Part shown: piece after piece, positions 1 through 9,480 of the stretch
How positions within the stretch are numbered: position 1 is the first letter of the stretch
Layout of the letters: each line of letters opens with the position of its first letter
Source: a virus
Reading direction: 5' to 3' (one strand)
IMG/VR virus record: IMGVR_UViG_3300030104_004723
Span: 1 to 52,768 of that record
DNA length: 52,768 nt
Translations under genes and position numbers: made by a program
Notes under the pieces: generated by a model
What the model saw: the letters and a program-made list of their open reading frames with translations, nothing else
Told to the model about the DNA's origin: nothing
The model's database searches: none

Positions 1-1
1 T

Positions 2-400
2 GCAGTTGGTGTTTATTTTACACTAACAGGAGCAGTAGAAGATAACACTAAAGAAATTAACAATATCAAATCTATGGGTGATTTAAAAATTATATCTTAT
101 AAGCTAGATGAATATGACGAAACTTTCAAAGATTTAAAAGCATTATCTACAAGCTTAACACCTTTAGCAGCTGATTTAAGTTATATTAAAGAAGAAATCC
201 AAAAACTTAATTCAGAATTAATTAAAGTAAATAAAGAATTAAATAAATTAAAAAACAAAAAAATAGATATACCTGATATTGATTTATCAGGCATTGATGA
301 TTGTAAAGATAAGTTAGATGATTTAAATATAAAGATTGGTAAATTTGAAGAAAGAGTAAAAAAATTAGAAAAACGTAACTCAGGAGGGGGTAGGTTTTAA
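2..400 (+). CDS. Membrane-anchored coiled-coil protein, 5' end cut by window edge
   Basis: The frame is open from the second base of the window, so the gene is cut on its left. An internal ATG at 74 has no ribosome binding site and is probably not the start. The visible N-terminal part includes a short hydrophobic stretch (AVGVYFTLTG), possibly the end of a membrane helix. It is followed by a long Lys/Glu/Leu heptad region that ends in a glycine-rich tail (NSGGGRF). There is no catalytic motif. The stop overlaps the next start (TAATG), so the two genes are translationally coupled. A spanin-like or scaffold-like role is possible, but no family is recognised. Confidence 0.75.
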   Translation, partial: AVGVYFTLTGAVEDNTKEINNIKSMGDLKIISYKLDEYDETFKDLKALSTSLTPLAADLSYIKEEIQKLNSELIKVNKELNKLKNKKIDIPDIDLSGIDDCKDKLDDLNIKIGKFEERVKKLEKRNSGGGRF

Positions 401-1602
401 TGTGGGATGATGAAGATAAAGTAGGTCTTGTTAGTCAAATACAAAATATAGAAAAAGATTTAGATGAATGGATGAAGGGTTTACCAAGTAAAGGCAGAAC
501 AGATTTTTCATCTGGTATGTATGGTCTTAGTGCAGCTCCATGGAGTACTGCTCAAAACTATAATCAACTTAAAGAAATTAAAAAAAAGGCAAGTGATTTT
601 AAAAGTTTAATAATGGCAGGTACAATACTTGATGATGAAGGAGAAGATAAATATGGTAATATTATAAGTAGGAACGATTTAACTCCGTATGGAGGTAAAT
701 TTTTAAGTAAGTATAAGAAACAATTACTTTTTGATAATAATGAACGTAGTGAAGAACCTCTTTTAGATGTAAAAGATATAGTTAAAAATATTAAAGGCTC
801 ACAAGAAGGTAGAGGTGTTCGTGATTTTCAAGATACAGGTTGGGCTTTAGCAGGTTCTGACTTAAATAGCAGAAGTAACTCAAAGCTTAAATCTGCAATA
901 CAAGAAAGACTTTGGCTTGATTTAAATCCAGCAGAAAGAATGGATAGATTAAAAAATGATAAACATTTAGGGGTAGCGACATATTATGACGGTCATAATA
1001 TACCTTATGAAGTGGACCATGCAGAAGAAATGCGTATTCAAGATGAAAATGAAAATTTCATGATAGAGAGATTTGCTGAAAAATTCCCTAATGAATATTT
1101 AGATTTTATTACAAACGAAAGAGAATCAATGCAGCAATATATAAATGAAACTGACCCAATGGGAGAAGGGATTGGAAGCTGGAATGAAAGAGGGCAGGCA
1201 ACAACTGGATTTCACGAACCTAGTGTTGTTTCAGGTCATTTAGTATCAGGATATGGAAAAGGTAAATATGGGGAAGATGACAGGATAGGCAAATCTTTTT
1301 ATGTGCCAGGTCCTACTGAAATAAATGAGGAAACGGGTGAAGAAAAACCTACTCGAACTATTGAAACTGAACGTGCTAATTATCATCAAGATTTATATAA
1401 AAAATGGAAAAAAAACAAACCTGTAAATACAAGTGATTCTACTGAATCTAAATCTAATTATGATGTTGAAAAAGCTGCAATGGTTTTAAGTCCTGATATG
1501 AAACAAACTTTACATACTAGCCTTGATGAATTAGGGAGAAGGAGAGAAGAAATTTTGTCAGGAATACAATATACATTAAGTAACTTAGAAGGGTTTATGT
1601 AA
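400..1602 (+). CDS. Hypothetical 400-residue phage protein in head module
   Basis: The start is well placed: a strong purine-rich site (GGAGGGGG) lies upstream and the ATG overlaps the previous stop by one base. The protein is hydrophilic and acidic, with no signal peptide, no membrane helix and no motif I recognise. The N-terminal 80 residues look helical; the middle is rich in charged residues and Asn/Gly. It ends one base into the next gene (TAATG). Its position two genes before the portal suggests a packaging-, head- or tail-associated protein, but nothing in the sequence proves that. Confidence 0.7.
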   Translation: MWDDEDKVGLVSQIQNIEKDLDEWMKGLPSKGRTDFSSGMYGLSAAPWSTAQNYNQLKEIKKKASDFKSLIMAGTILDDEGEDKYGNIISRNDLTPYGGKFLSKYKKQLLFDNNERSEEPLLDVKDIVKNIKGSQEGRGVRDFQDTGWALAGSDLNSRSNSKLKSAIQERLWLDLNPAERMDRLKNDKHLGVATYYDGHNIPYEVDHAEEMRIQDENENFMIERFAEKFPNEYLDFITNERESMQQYINETDPMGEGIGSWNERGQATTGFHEPSVVSGHLVSGYGKGKYGEDDRIGKSFYVPGPTEINEETGEEKPTRTIETERANYHQDLYKKWKKNKPVNTSDSTESKSNYDVEKAAMVLSPDMKQTLHTSLDELGRRREEILSGIQYTLSNLEGFM

Positions 1603-2657
1603 TGAGATATGAAAGAATTATATGTAATTTGGTTGCGTATGTTGGTTTACTTTTTGGTGGGCTATTTGATAACTCGACTTTATATGTGTCTGGCACAATG
1701 GGTACACCCTATGTAAAAGGTAATGTAGAATTTGAAGATGATTATAAATACAATATAGGATTAAGAAAAATAGCTTTATTCCCATATCAATCTTCAAAAA
1801 GATTTTATAAAGGTGATGAAAAAGCATTAAGTGATAATGCTATATTTGGAGCAGTAAAAGGATTAGAGTATTCTGTTTCTGCCTCACTAATAAGAAATAG
1901 AGGACATGAATTTGTTGATGAAGATTATTGGGTAAAATGGTCTAATAAAAGTTTTATAACAAAGTTAAAGTATTTAAATAAAGAAAGTAGAGATTTGCAA
2001 TTTGCATCTTATGATGCTAGATATAAATTAGAATTAGGACCTGCAATATTTTCTTTAGGTGGTAATATTATGGGACATCCTGTATATGGGCATCCAGCTT
2101 ATGAAGATTATGAAGACCCTTGGTGGTATCTAGCTTATGATTATGGGTACACAGATTACTTAGTCCCTTTGCATGATTTAAATGGAAACGAAGAAATTGA
2201 TAGTTATTATATATGGATTGAAACTGACCCTGTTACTGAAGAAGGTTATTGGGAAATGTTTTATGAAGAAGCTAGTTATTATTGGGAGAACTCTGACTCC
2301 GTTGCAGTTGCATACTCTGATTCAGAGTTTTATGAATATTATATGCCCGATATAATAAGACAGTATAACGAAGATAATAAAATTAAAGAATGGCAAGCAG
2401 AAGCTAGCATAGTAGTAGGGTTAGATTTTTATATAGGGAATAACAATTATTATTCTCATATTTGGGTTAATTCATTTTTATCACCTGTTGGTTTGACAGA
2501 CAAGTCTTACGATAAAGATGAAGAGCAATATGACATTGGAGCTCTGGTTGGAGCAAATTTAAATGAACATATTGGGGTATTTTTAGAGGGTAATAAATTA
2601 AAATATTATGGTAGAGAAGAATTTTCAGCTACCATAGGAATGAATTGGAGATTCTAA
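1602..2657 (+). CDS. Putative outer-membrane beta-barrel protein encoded by the phage
   Basis: The N-terminus has a short basic start and a hydrophobic run (about residues 8-20) like a signal sequence. The body is full of alternating polar/aromatic strands (many Tyr, Trp, Gly and Asn turns). The protein ends in ATIGMNWRF, the pattern of a final beta-strand with a C-terminal Phe that BAM-assembled outer membrane proteins use. A Tyr/Asp/Glu-rich insertion (about residues 165-250) would be a large external loop. If the reading is right, the protein acts in the host outer membrane, for example blocking superinfection as small phage barrels such as Lom are suspected to do. It lies directly against the portal start with no gap. 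The alternative is a beta-rich virion protein. Confidence 0.5.
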   Translation: MRYERIICNLVAYVGLLFGGLFDNSTLYVSGTMGTPYVKGNVEFEDDYKYNIGLRKIALFPYQSSKRFYKGDEKALSDNAIFGAVKGLEYSVSASLIRNRGHEFVDEDYWVKWSNKSFITKLKYLNKESRDLQFASYDARYKLELGPAIFSLGGNIMGHPVYGHPAYEDYEDPWWYLAYDYGYTDYLVPLHDLNGNEEIDSYYIWIETDPVTEEGYWEMFYEEASYYWENSDSVAVAYSDSEFYEYYMPDIIRQYNEDNKIKEWQAEASIVVGLDFYIGNNNYYSHIWVNSFLSPVGLTDKSYDKDEEQYDIGALVGANLNEHIGVFLEGNKLKYYGREEFSATIGMNWRF

Positions 2658-4931
2658 ATGAATAAAAAAGCACAAGTGGTTCATGATATATATAATTATT
2701 CTAAAATTGATGATAGAATACAATGGGAATATATAAATCAAAAAGGATGTGACTTTGCTAATGACAACCAACTTACATCAGAAGAAAAAGTAGCTTTAGA
2801 AGAACAAGGTATGCCTACGTTTACTATTAATAGAATTATACCTGTAGTTGAGATGTTAAATTTTTATGCTACTGCTAAAACGCCTAGATGGCAAGCTATT
2901 GGAAATGAAGGTTCTGATTCAGATGTAGCTTCTGTGTTTTCAGACATAGCAGATTATATATGGCATAAATCAGAAGGAGATACTTTATTTTCAAATGCTA
3001 TTAATGATGCAGTTACTAAGTCTTTAGGGTTTTTATTAGTAACGGTAGACCATGATGCAGATAGAGGAATGGGTGAAGTGGTTATACAACAGCCAGACCC
3101 GTTTGATATTTATATTGACCCTAAAGCTAGAGATATTTTATTTAGAGATGCTGCTTATATTTTAATCCGCAAAATACTTCCCAAAGGACACCTAGTTCAA
3201 TTGTACCCTGACAGCAAACGTAAAATAATGGCAGCATCTTCTAATGAAACTGAATATGAAAATTATACTGAAAAAGCTCAAGACCATGACCAACATGATT
3301 TTGGCTATAAAGATGTTAGTGGTCAGAATAGTATATACTCAGATAAAGAAAAAGAATTATTAGAGTTTTTTGAATTATATGAAAAAGAAAAAATAGCATT
3401 TTATAATGTGTTTTATAAAGTACCTCCATCTAGGGAAGTTATAGCTCAAATAAAAGAACAAGCTCAAATAGAAGTTCAAAAAATGCAACAAGAAATGGCA
3501 GTAAAAATGAAAGAACTTCAAATAGAATTAAATGAAGCTGTTCAAGGTGGTAATATGTTGCCTGAAAGAATGCAACTAGAATTACAAAAAGAGCAAGAAA
3601 TGATGGACGCTCAATTAAAATCTTACGCTGCTGAAGTAGAGCATAAATTACAAGAAGAAGCATCTAAAGTAGAAAATAGTGTCATGTCTGAAGCAGAATA
3701 TAATGTTATAGCTAAAGACGAATCATTACTTAAAAATGTTGTAGATGCTGTTAAATTTCATGAAAACAGAATTAAATTATGTTGTGTTGTAGGTGATAAA
3801 TTATTATATGAAAAATATCTTCCTATAACAGAATATCCATTAGTACCGTTTCATTACAAGTGGACAGGAACCCCATTTCCTATGAGTGCTGTATCACCAT
3901 TAATTGGTAAACAAAAGGAAATGAATAAGGCACATCAACTTATGATTCATAATGCATCTTTAGGAAGTTCTTTAAGGTGGATGTATGAAGAAGGTTCTAT
4001 AGATACAGACTATTGGGAGCAGTACTCGTCTTCTCCAGGAGCTTTACTACCTATGAGACAAGGATATACACCTCCTACGCCTGTCCAACCATTTCAGTTA
4101 AACAATGCATTTTTTAGTTTAACTCAAACAGGAAAACAAGATATGGAATACTTAGCTGGTATATTTGCATCTCAAATGGGAGATACAGGTGCTACACAAG
4201 ATATGCCTTATAAAGGTATGCTAGCTATGGATGAATACGGAACAAGAAGAATTAAATATTGGTTAAAACATTGTATAGAGCCAGGGCTAAGACAAGTAGG
4301 AGAAGTTGTTAAAGAATATTCTCAAGCTACATATAAAGCTCATAAAGTATTTAGAATTGTACAACCCAATAATATTAAACAAGATAAAAGTGTTGAAATT
4401 AACGTTCCATTATATAATAACTTTGGAGAAGCTATAGGCAAATGGAGAGATTATGAAACTGCAGCATTTGATGTAAAAATAGTAGCAGGTTCTACTTTAC
4501 CAGTTAATAGATGGGCTTACTTAGAAGAGTTAAAACAATTAATGAATCTTGGAGTTGTTGACGATATTGCTGTATTAGCAGAAACCGATATTAAGAATAA
4601 AGAACAAATTGTTAAAAGGAAAAGTTTATATTCTCAATTACAAAGTCAAATATCTTCACAAGATGAAAAAATAAAAGACCAATCAGGAACTATTGAAACA
4701 TTACAAAGACAATTAGTACAAGCTGGTATTAAAAACCAAGTAATGAAAGGTTCTGTTGAGGTTAATAAAAAAGTTCAAGATTCTAAATCTGCTGTTTATA
4801 AAGATGAGTTAGACTCTAGAGCAATGCAGAAGGTTTTAAGAGAAGCTGAAAAGCAAGATAGTAAAAATAGATTAAAAAATAATCAAGAAAAACAAAAACA
4901 ATTTGAAAAGAATTTGGAAATGAACAACTAA
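2658..4931 (+). CDS. Portal protein, P22-like
   Basis: At 757 residues the protein is close to the usual length of P22-type portals (about 725). Residues about 50-180 carry typical portal features: an INRI segment, a VxxxLNFY segment, then DPFDIYIDPKA. The portal forms the dodecameric ring at the capsid vertex through which DNA is packaged and ejected. A glutamine- and glutamate-rich coiled coil at about residues 255-345 is a long insertion in the middle of the protein. A second coiled coil forms the C-terminal 110 residues, comparable with the P22 barrel helix. The start immediately follows the previous stop. Gene order (portal, scaffold, coat) supports the call. Confidence 0.88.
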   Translation: MNKKAQVVHDIYNYSKIDDRIQWEYINQKGCDFANDNQLTSEEKVALEEQGMPTFTINRIIPVVEMLNFYATAKTPRWQAIGNEGSDSDVASVFSDIADYIWHKSEGDTLFSNAINDAVTKSLGFLLVTVDHDADRGMGEVVIQQPDPFDIYIDPKARDILFRDAAYILIRKILPKGHLVQLYPDSKRKIMAASSNETEYENYTEKAQDHDQHDFGYKDVSGQNSIYSDKEKELLEFFELYEKEKIAFYNVFYKVPPSREVIAQIKEQAQIEVQKMQQEMAVKMKELQIELNEAVQGGNMLPERMQLELQKEQEMMDAQLKSYAAEVEHKLQEEASKVENSVMSEAEYNVIAKDESLLKNVVDAVKFHENRIKLCCVVGDKLLYEKYLPITEYPLVPFHYKWTGTPFPMSAVSPLIGKQKEMNKAHQLMIHNASLGSSLRWMYEEGSIDTDYWEQYSSSPGALLPMRQGYTPPTPVQPFQLNNAFFSLTQTGKQDMEYLAGIFASQMGDTGATQDMPYKGMLAMDEYGTRRIKYWLKHCIEPGLRQVGEVVKEYSQATYKAHKVFRIVQPNNIKQDKSVEINVPLYNNFGEAIGKWRDYETAAFDVKIVAGSTLPVNRWAYLEELKQLMNLGVVDDIAVLAETDIKNKEQIVKRKSLYSQLQSQISSQDEKIKDQSGTIETLQRQLVQAGIKNQVMKGSVEVNKKVQDSKSAVYKDELDSRAMQKVLREAEKQDSKNRLKNNQEKQKQFEKNLEMNN

Positions 4932-4967
4932 TAATTTATATTATGACTAAATATAAGGAGAAATAAT

Positions 4968-5858
4968 ATGAAAGACGACACACAAGGTAACCCAAAGGCT
5001 GTAAATGATGCAGTTCTTGGCTCCGATAGTGACGATTTCTTTGCTTCACTAGAGGATAGCGTAAATAGCTTAGCTAGTGAAGGAGATTCGCCAGTAGAAA
5101 CAAAAGCAGCAACCCCTGCAGAACAGGGCCCTGCTCCAAGTAATACTCAGGCACAAAGCGGTACACTAGATTCTGAAATTAATAATCTTAAAAAAAGATA
5201 TAGTGATTCCAGTCGTGAGGCACAAAATTTGAGAGCCCAACTTAATGAGTTGAAACCTTTCGTTCCTGTGTTAAACGCGATGAAAAAAGATGGTGGCTTA
5301 GTAAATCATGTTAGAGAATACTTTAATAATGGTGGGGAAGTTAATCAAGACATAAAAACTCAACTTAAATTAAACGAAGACTTCGTTTTTGATAATGATG
5401 AAATGATGAATGATGCTAGTTCTGATTCAAGAAAAGTTTTTAATGCTATGGTTGACAAAGTAGTTCAACAAAGAATTGGTGAAACTACTAGAGCCCAACA
5501 AGAAGAAGCAAATCATAGAGCATGGTCTAATAATTTAGACCAACAAGCTCAAGTGTTTATGCAGAAAAATAGTTTGACTCCTGAAGAATTTCAGAGTTTT
5601 GTTTCAGAAGCTCAACATAAATTTCAAACTGAAGGTATGAGTTTTGATGATATGTGGCTTATAGTTAACAAAAATAGAGCTCAACAAAATGTAGCTGCAT
5701 CTACTAAAAAAGATATGCTTAATCAAATGAAAAGTGTTCGTAATATACCTACTAGCCAGAGTGCAACAAATAATGCAGGAGTTGCGACCTCGCAGAATGA
5801 TAATGTTTTTGATGCACTATTAAATTCAGATGGAAACATCGAAGACTTGTTAGGTTAG
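4968..5858 (+). CDS. Scaffolding protein
   Basis: This acidic protein of 296 residues has a disordered Ala/Pro/Gln-rich N-terminal third, a central coiled coil (from about residue 68) and a helical C-terminal part rich in Gln and Asn. That composition and its position between portal and major capsid genes are the classical signs of a phage assembly scaffold, which guides capsid closure and then leaves. A strong ribosome binding site (AAGGAGAAATA) precedes the ATG. No protease motif is visible, so there is no sign of a fused head maturation protease. Confidence 0.8.
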   Translation: MKDDTQGNPKAVNDAVLGSDSDDFFASLEDSVNSLASEGDSPVETKAATPAEQGPAPSNTQAQSGTLDSEINNLKKRYSDSSREAQNLRAQLNELKPFVPVLNAMKKDGGLVNHVREYFNNGGEVNQDIKTQLKLNEDFVFDNDEMMNDASSDSRKVFNAMVDKVVQQRIGETTRAQQEEANHRAWSNNLDQQAQVFMQKNSLTPEEFQSFVSEAQHKFQTEGMSFDDMWLIVNKNRAQQNVAASTKKDMLNQMKSVRNIPTSQSATNNAGVATSQNDNVFDALLNSDGNIEDLLG

Positions 5859-5906
5859 ACACGAGTTTAGCCTGACTAAAATCAATTAATTAATTAAGGA
5901 GACAAT

Positions 5907-7427
5907 ATGTCAACGTTTAATGGCGACATTGTAAACTTAACGAATTTAGGTGTTACTGATGTAGCAGGCAACGGCCCTGGTGCTGGTACTGGTTTAGATA
6001 CTGGCGATTTAAGGCGAAAGTATAACTTTGGCGACAGAGTTTCAGAGCTTGCTATAGCACAAGACCCATTTTTTCGTTTCGTAAGCAAAGTAAGCAAAAA
6101 ACCAACGGATGACCCTCAATTCAAATTTACTGAAAAAAGGGATTCATACCACAAAAGATACGCGTACGTAGGTGCAGTATATGATGGGTCAGCATTTGAT
6201 GATGATTCAGATATGGCTGCAGCAAAAAGTGCAGGTGATACTGTAAAAGTACGTATGATAACTGATTATAAAAATTCAGGTAATATTCAAAATATCTTCG
6301 GAAATACTTCCCAAGAAATTAAAATAGGTGCTTCTGGCACAATGCCTAAATTTTTCTTACCAGGTCAAATAGTAAAAATACCAACAAATTCAAGTGCAGC
6401 AGGTAGTGCACCTGATGATTATATGTTGGCTAAAGTAAACGTAGTAACTGAATATGCAGGTGCAGGTTCATATAATGACGCTACTACAACAACATCAAAT
6501 AATCCTGACATGGTGCAATTAGATTGTACTGTTGTTAAAGGCGGTGGAAGATATTTATCAGCTACTGCAAGTATTGATGATGCAAGTACTGTAACACCAT
6601 CTGATGATGTTATTCATAGTGCTTTAGAACCAATGAGAAGTTACGTGGTAGGTTCTGCTCATGAAGAAGGAAGTGGATATCCTGAAACATGGAAAGACCA
6701 ACCATATGCAACTAACTATGGAAGAACTCAAATCTGGAAAACTTCAATGGCTATGTCAAACACAGCTCGTGCAACTTCATTAAAATATGAAGGTAACGAA
6801 TGGGCAAGAGTTTGGAAATCAAAGCTAGTTGAACATAAATGGGATATGGAATCTTCATTGTTATTTGGTTCTCAAAGTGATGACTACTATACTACTCAAG
6901 GTGCTGTAGATTATATATTAACATACGGTAACCAGTTTAGCTTAGATACAGCTACTAAAACTGCTGATGATTTCTTGGATGATATGTCTAATTTCTTAGA
7001 CCCAAGATATAACAACGGTGGTGCAACAGTATATTTCTGCGATACAGCAACATATAACTGGATGCATAAACTTGGTGGCTACTTTAAGAATAATCTAGAA
7101 ATATCTTCAAACTTTAGAGCTGATTTTGCTATGACTGGCAAGAAAAAAGTTCTTGGTGTAGATATTACTACATTCTCAACACCTTATGGTGATATGAATG
7201 TGGCTAGAAATATTCACTTAGATGGTACTAATGTTAAATTACTTGGTATAAACATGAAGAATTGTGCTTACAGACCGTTAGTTGGTAATGGTTTAAATAG
7301 GGACACTTCAGTCTACGTTGGTGTGCAAACACTTGAAAACTCTGGGGTCGACAGAAGAGTAGATTTAATCTTAACAGAAGCTGGGATGGAATGGTCAATG
7401 CCTGAATCTCATGCGGTCTGGAAATAG
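5907..7427 (+). CDS. Major capsid protein
   Basis: The gene encodes 506 residues directly after the scaffold. The N-terminal region (RRKYNFGDRVSELAIA, then DPFFRF) resembles the N-terminal part of coat proteins found in many marine podovirus-like phages, to my recollection. The rest mixes beta-rich stretches with a conserved-looking basic and aromatic C-terminal half. It forms the icosahedral shell. A clear binding site (TAAGGAGACAAT) supports the start. The assignment rests on order (portal, scaffold, coat), length and the N-terminal pattern; the HK97 fold itself cannot be checked by eye. Confidence 0.85.
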   Translation: MSTFNGDIVNLTNLGVTDVAGNGPGAGTGLDTGDLRRKYNFGDRVSELAIAQDPFFRFVSKVSKKPTDDPQFKFTEKRDSYHKRYAYVGAVYDGSAFDDDSDMAAAKSAGDTVKVRMITDYKNSGNIQNIFGNTSQEIKIGASGTMPKFFLPGQIVKIPTNSSAAGSAPDDYMLAKVNVVTEYAGAGSYNDATTTTSNNPDMVQLDCTVVKGGGRYLSATASIDDASTVTPSDDVIHSALEPMRSYVVGSAHEEGSGYPETWKDQPYATNYGRTQIWKTSMAMSNTARATSLKYEGNEWARVWKSKLVEHKWDMESSLLFGSQSDDYYTTQGAVDYILTYGNQFSLDTATKTADDFLDDMSNFLDPRYNNGGATVYFCDTATYNWMHKLGGYFKNNLEISSNFRADFAMTGKKKVLGVDITTFSTPYGDMNVARNIHLDGTNVKLLGINMKNCAYRPLVGNGLNRDTSVYVGVQTLENSGVDRRVDLILTEAGMEWSMPESHAVWK

Positions 7428-7437
7428 GGGGTAAATT

Positions 7438-8040
7438 ATGGCGAATCCAATGTATGGTCAAAATAAATTTGACTCTCAATTAAGCCAAGGATATTTAGAC
7501 TTTGTGTCTGGATATCAAGGTAACTTAACTGCTACAGGGATAGACATTACTCAAGCTGAATGTGTTGCTGCTGTAAAAGGCGGTGATGAAACATTAGCCG
7601 AAGTTGATGCTGCGACTCTTATTGCAAATGCTGTAAATACACATGCTGGTACAGCTGCTGCTGCGGGTTCATGCTACCTTCCTCCTGCTACTCAAGGTAC
7701 TCATCTTGTGTTAGAAATTACAGGAGATATGGATGAAGCTAATGCTCAAACAATCCATTGTAACAATTCAGTTGGTACTGTAAAACCTGTTGGCAATGTT
7801 TTTGCTAAACAAATTATAGGCAGTTTAAATGGAGCGACAGCTCTACCGATTGAAACAGCTGGTGATAACATAACTCCAACTTCTCAGAACTTAATATATA
7901 CTGCTGCTGCAGCTAATACTAATGCTCTTGGAGCTGGAAGTGTTATCCACTTTTACTGTCCAGTTGATGGTCAATGGCTAGTTAAAATTAACTTTATTCC
8001 TGAAGGTACTGGTGCTACTGGTGCTTTCACAGTAAGTTAA
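7438..8040 (+). CDS. Small beta-rich head protein, probable capsid decoration
   Basis: This protein of 200 residues is rich in Ala, Gly and Thr and lies 10 bases after the coat gene. The C-terminal part (VDGQWLVKINF) resembles the beta-sandwich ends of phage decoration or head-fibre proteins. There is no catalytic motif. The neighbouring genes at 8052 and 8560 have the same style, suggesting a set of cement proteins that stabilise the shell or bind surfaces. The family is not identified. Confidence 0.65.
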   Translation: MANPMYGQNKFDSQLSQGYLDFVSGYQGNLTATGIDITQAECVAAVKGGDETLAEVDAATLIANAVNTHAGTAAAAGSCYLPPATQGTHLVLEITGDMDEANAQTIHCNNSVGTVKPVGNVFAKQIIGSLNGATALPIETAGDNITPTSQNLIYTAAAANTNALGAGSVIHFYCPVDGQWLVKINFIPEGTGATGAFTVS

Positions 8041-8051
8041 GGAGGTACATT

Positions 8052-8477
8052 ATGGCTAAATTAGGCGGTCAAGCTGGATATGGTTTAGGTCACTTCGTTG
8101 AAAACGTAGCGGCTGCTAAAACACTTACTACTGGTGACAGTGGAAAGGTTTTTACTATAGACCAAGATGCTAGTTTTGCAATAACATTACCTAAAGCTGC
8201 AGATGCTGGCGTTGGCTGGCATGCGAAGTTTATTTTAACTGATGCTGGTACTAATTCAGTTACAATAATACCAGATAGTAGTGAAGATACTCTAATTGGA
8301 ATGGTTGTTTCAGCTGCAGGTTCTGAAGCTGGAGCACAATCATCTGAATCTGGAGTAGATGTAATTGACTTTATTAACGGTGCAGCTCCTGGTGACTGGG
8401 TTGAATTATTTTGTGATGGCAGTAACTTTTATGTTTCTGGCATGATTCATGATTCAGACCATGTTACTATAAGCTAG
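8052..8477 (+). CDS. Small beta-rich head protein, probable decoration or head-fibre
   Basis: The protein has 141 residues. The pattern GDWVELFCDGSNFYVSG near residues 115-131 is a repeated theme in phage fibre and cement proteins, where a short beta-domain ends in Trp-Tyr-Gly motifs. The preceding region (FAITLPKAADAG, then AKFILTDAG) reads as alternating strands. An AAGGAGGTACATT site precedes the ATG. It is similar in style to the gene before it but not obviously a copy. It is followed by an intergenic stem-loop at 8494-8537. Confidence 0.65.
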   Translation: MAKLGGQAGYGLGHFVENVAAAKTLTTGDSGKVFTIDQDASFAITLPKAADAGVGWHAKFILTDAGTNSVTIIPDSSEDTLIGMVVSAAGSEAGAQSSESGVDVIDFINGAAPGDWVELFCDGSNFYVSGMIHDSDHVTIS

Positions 8478-8493
8478 TAAGCAAATAAATAAC

Positions 8494-8537
8494 GAGCCTG
8501 CCTGTTCTTGGTTGTTTCTCCAAAAACGGGTAGGCTC
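8494..8537 (+). promoter_or_regulatory. 13-bp intercistronic stem-loop in the head operon
   Basis: GAGCCTGCCTGTT (8494-8506) pairs with AACGGGTAGGCTC (8525-8537): 13 consecutive pairs, two of them G-U, with an 18-base loop. The G-U pairs work only on the + strand RNA, in the direction of the genes. No T-run follows, so it is more likely an mRNA processing, stability or partial attenuation element than a terminator. It separates the coat/decoration genes from the next gene, whose AAGGAG site lies just downstream. Confidence 0.65.
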
Positions 8538-8559
8538 AAAACTAAGGAGATTTTAATTA

Positions 8560-9480
8560 ATGGCAACATTAACAGTAACACACACCGAGAAACTAACTTT
8601 AAATGGTGCATCTCAAGGCGGAACTACTACTTCTACACACACAGGTATTAATGATGTTTACAAAAGAATATTAGAGGTTCCTTCAACAGAAATAACTTTA
8701 TATACAACAAGTGCATCTGCTGTTGGTGGTTCTCAGTTTGAAAGTGATTTAATGGAATACGTTAGAATAACTAATTTAGATTCAGCAAATGCCGTAACTA
8801 TTATTATGGATGCTGGAGATGAAATGGCTTATAAAATACCTGCTGGCGATTCATTTATAATTACTAACCATGAATCTAGTTGGGAAGGAACAGCTAGTGG
8901 TGCTGACGTATCAGTAACCGATGGTACGGCAGCTATATATAGATACACTATAACAGATGGAGATGCTGCTCATGGAATGACAGAAAAACAAGCTGTTACT
9001 ATTGTAGATTCTAAATCTTTATCAAAAAAATATGTTTTAACTTTTACTGATTCTGGAGGAGTAGCAACAGGAACTGTGTTAGCTTCTGATTCTGATACTG
9101 GTGCTGGAACAGCTGGTTCTAGTAATGTTGGAGGTATTGCTGTTGGAATAAATAGCAGTAGTGGTACTCAAGCTGATTATCTAACTCAACTTAAAGCGGC
9201 TATAGAGCATGCTAATGGACATGGAGGTTCTAGCTTTTCTGTTGGTTCTGTTTCTGGAACAGGTGATGGAGCACAAACTTTAGATGTAACTTCTGTATAT
9301 AAAGGAACTAGTGGGAATAATTTACCAACTGAAGATGTAGCTAATTTAGCAATAGCACAACAAACAGCTGGAGTAGATGCAGTAGTTGCAGGTTTGTCTA
9401 CAGTAACAACAATAAATGCTATTTCTGAAACATCATCTAGTGCTGGTTCAAAAGTAGAACTATTTATAGCGAGTAAATAA
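8560..9480 (+). CDS. Beta-rich virion structural protein
   Basis: The 306-residue protein has two apparent beta-rich domains. Residues about 1-110 resemble a cement fold (strands around RILEVP, YVRITNLD and KIPAGDSF). Residues about 130-306 are Gly/Ser/Thr-rich with a segment (LKAAIEHANGHGG) of a type seen in phage structural proteins. It has no enzyme motif. Its stop overlaps the next start (TAATGG), so it is coupled to the downstream adaptor-like gene. It is likely a capsid surface or head-fibre protein; the exact role is unknown. Confidence 0.6.
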   Translation: MATLTVTHTEKLTLNGASQGGTTTSTHTGINDVYKRILEVPSTEITLYTTSASAVGGSQFESDLMEYVRITNLDSANAVTIIMDAGDEMAYKIPAGDSFIITNHESSWEGTASGADVSVTDGTAAIYRYTITDGDAAHGMTEKQAVTIVDSKSLSKKYVLTFTDSGGVATGTVLASDSDTGAGTAGSSNVGGIAVGINSSSGTQADYLTQLKAAIEHANGHGGSSFSVGSVSGTGDGAQTLDVTSVYKGTSGNNLPTEDVANLAIAQQTAGVDAVVAGLSTVTTINAISETSSSAGSKVELFIASK

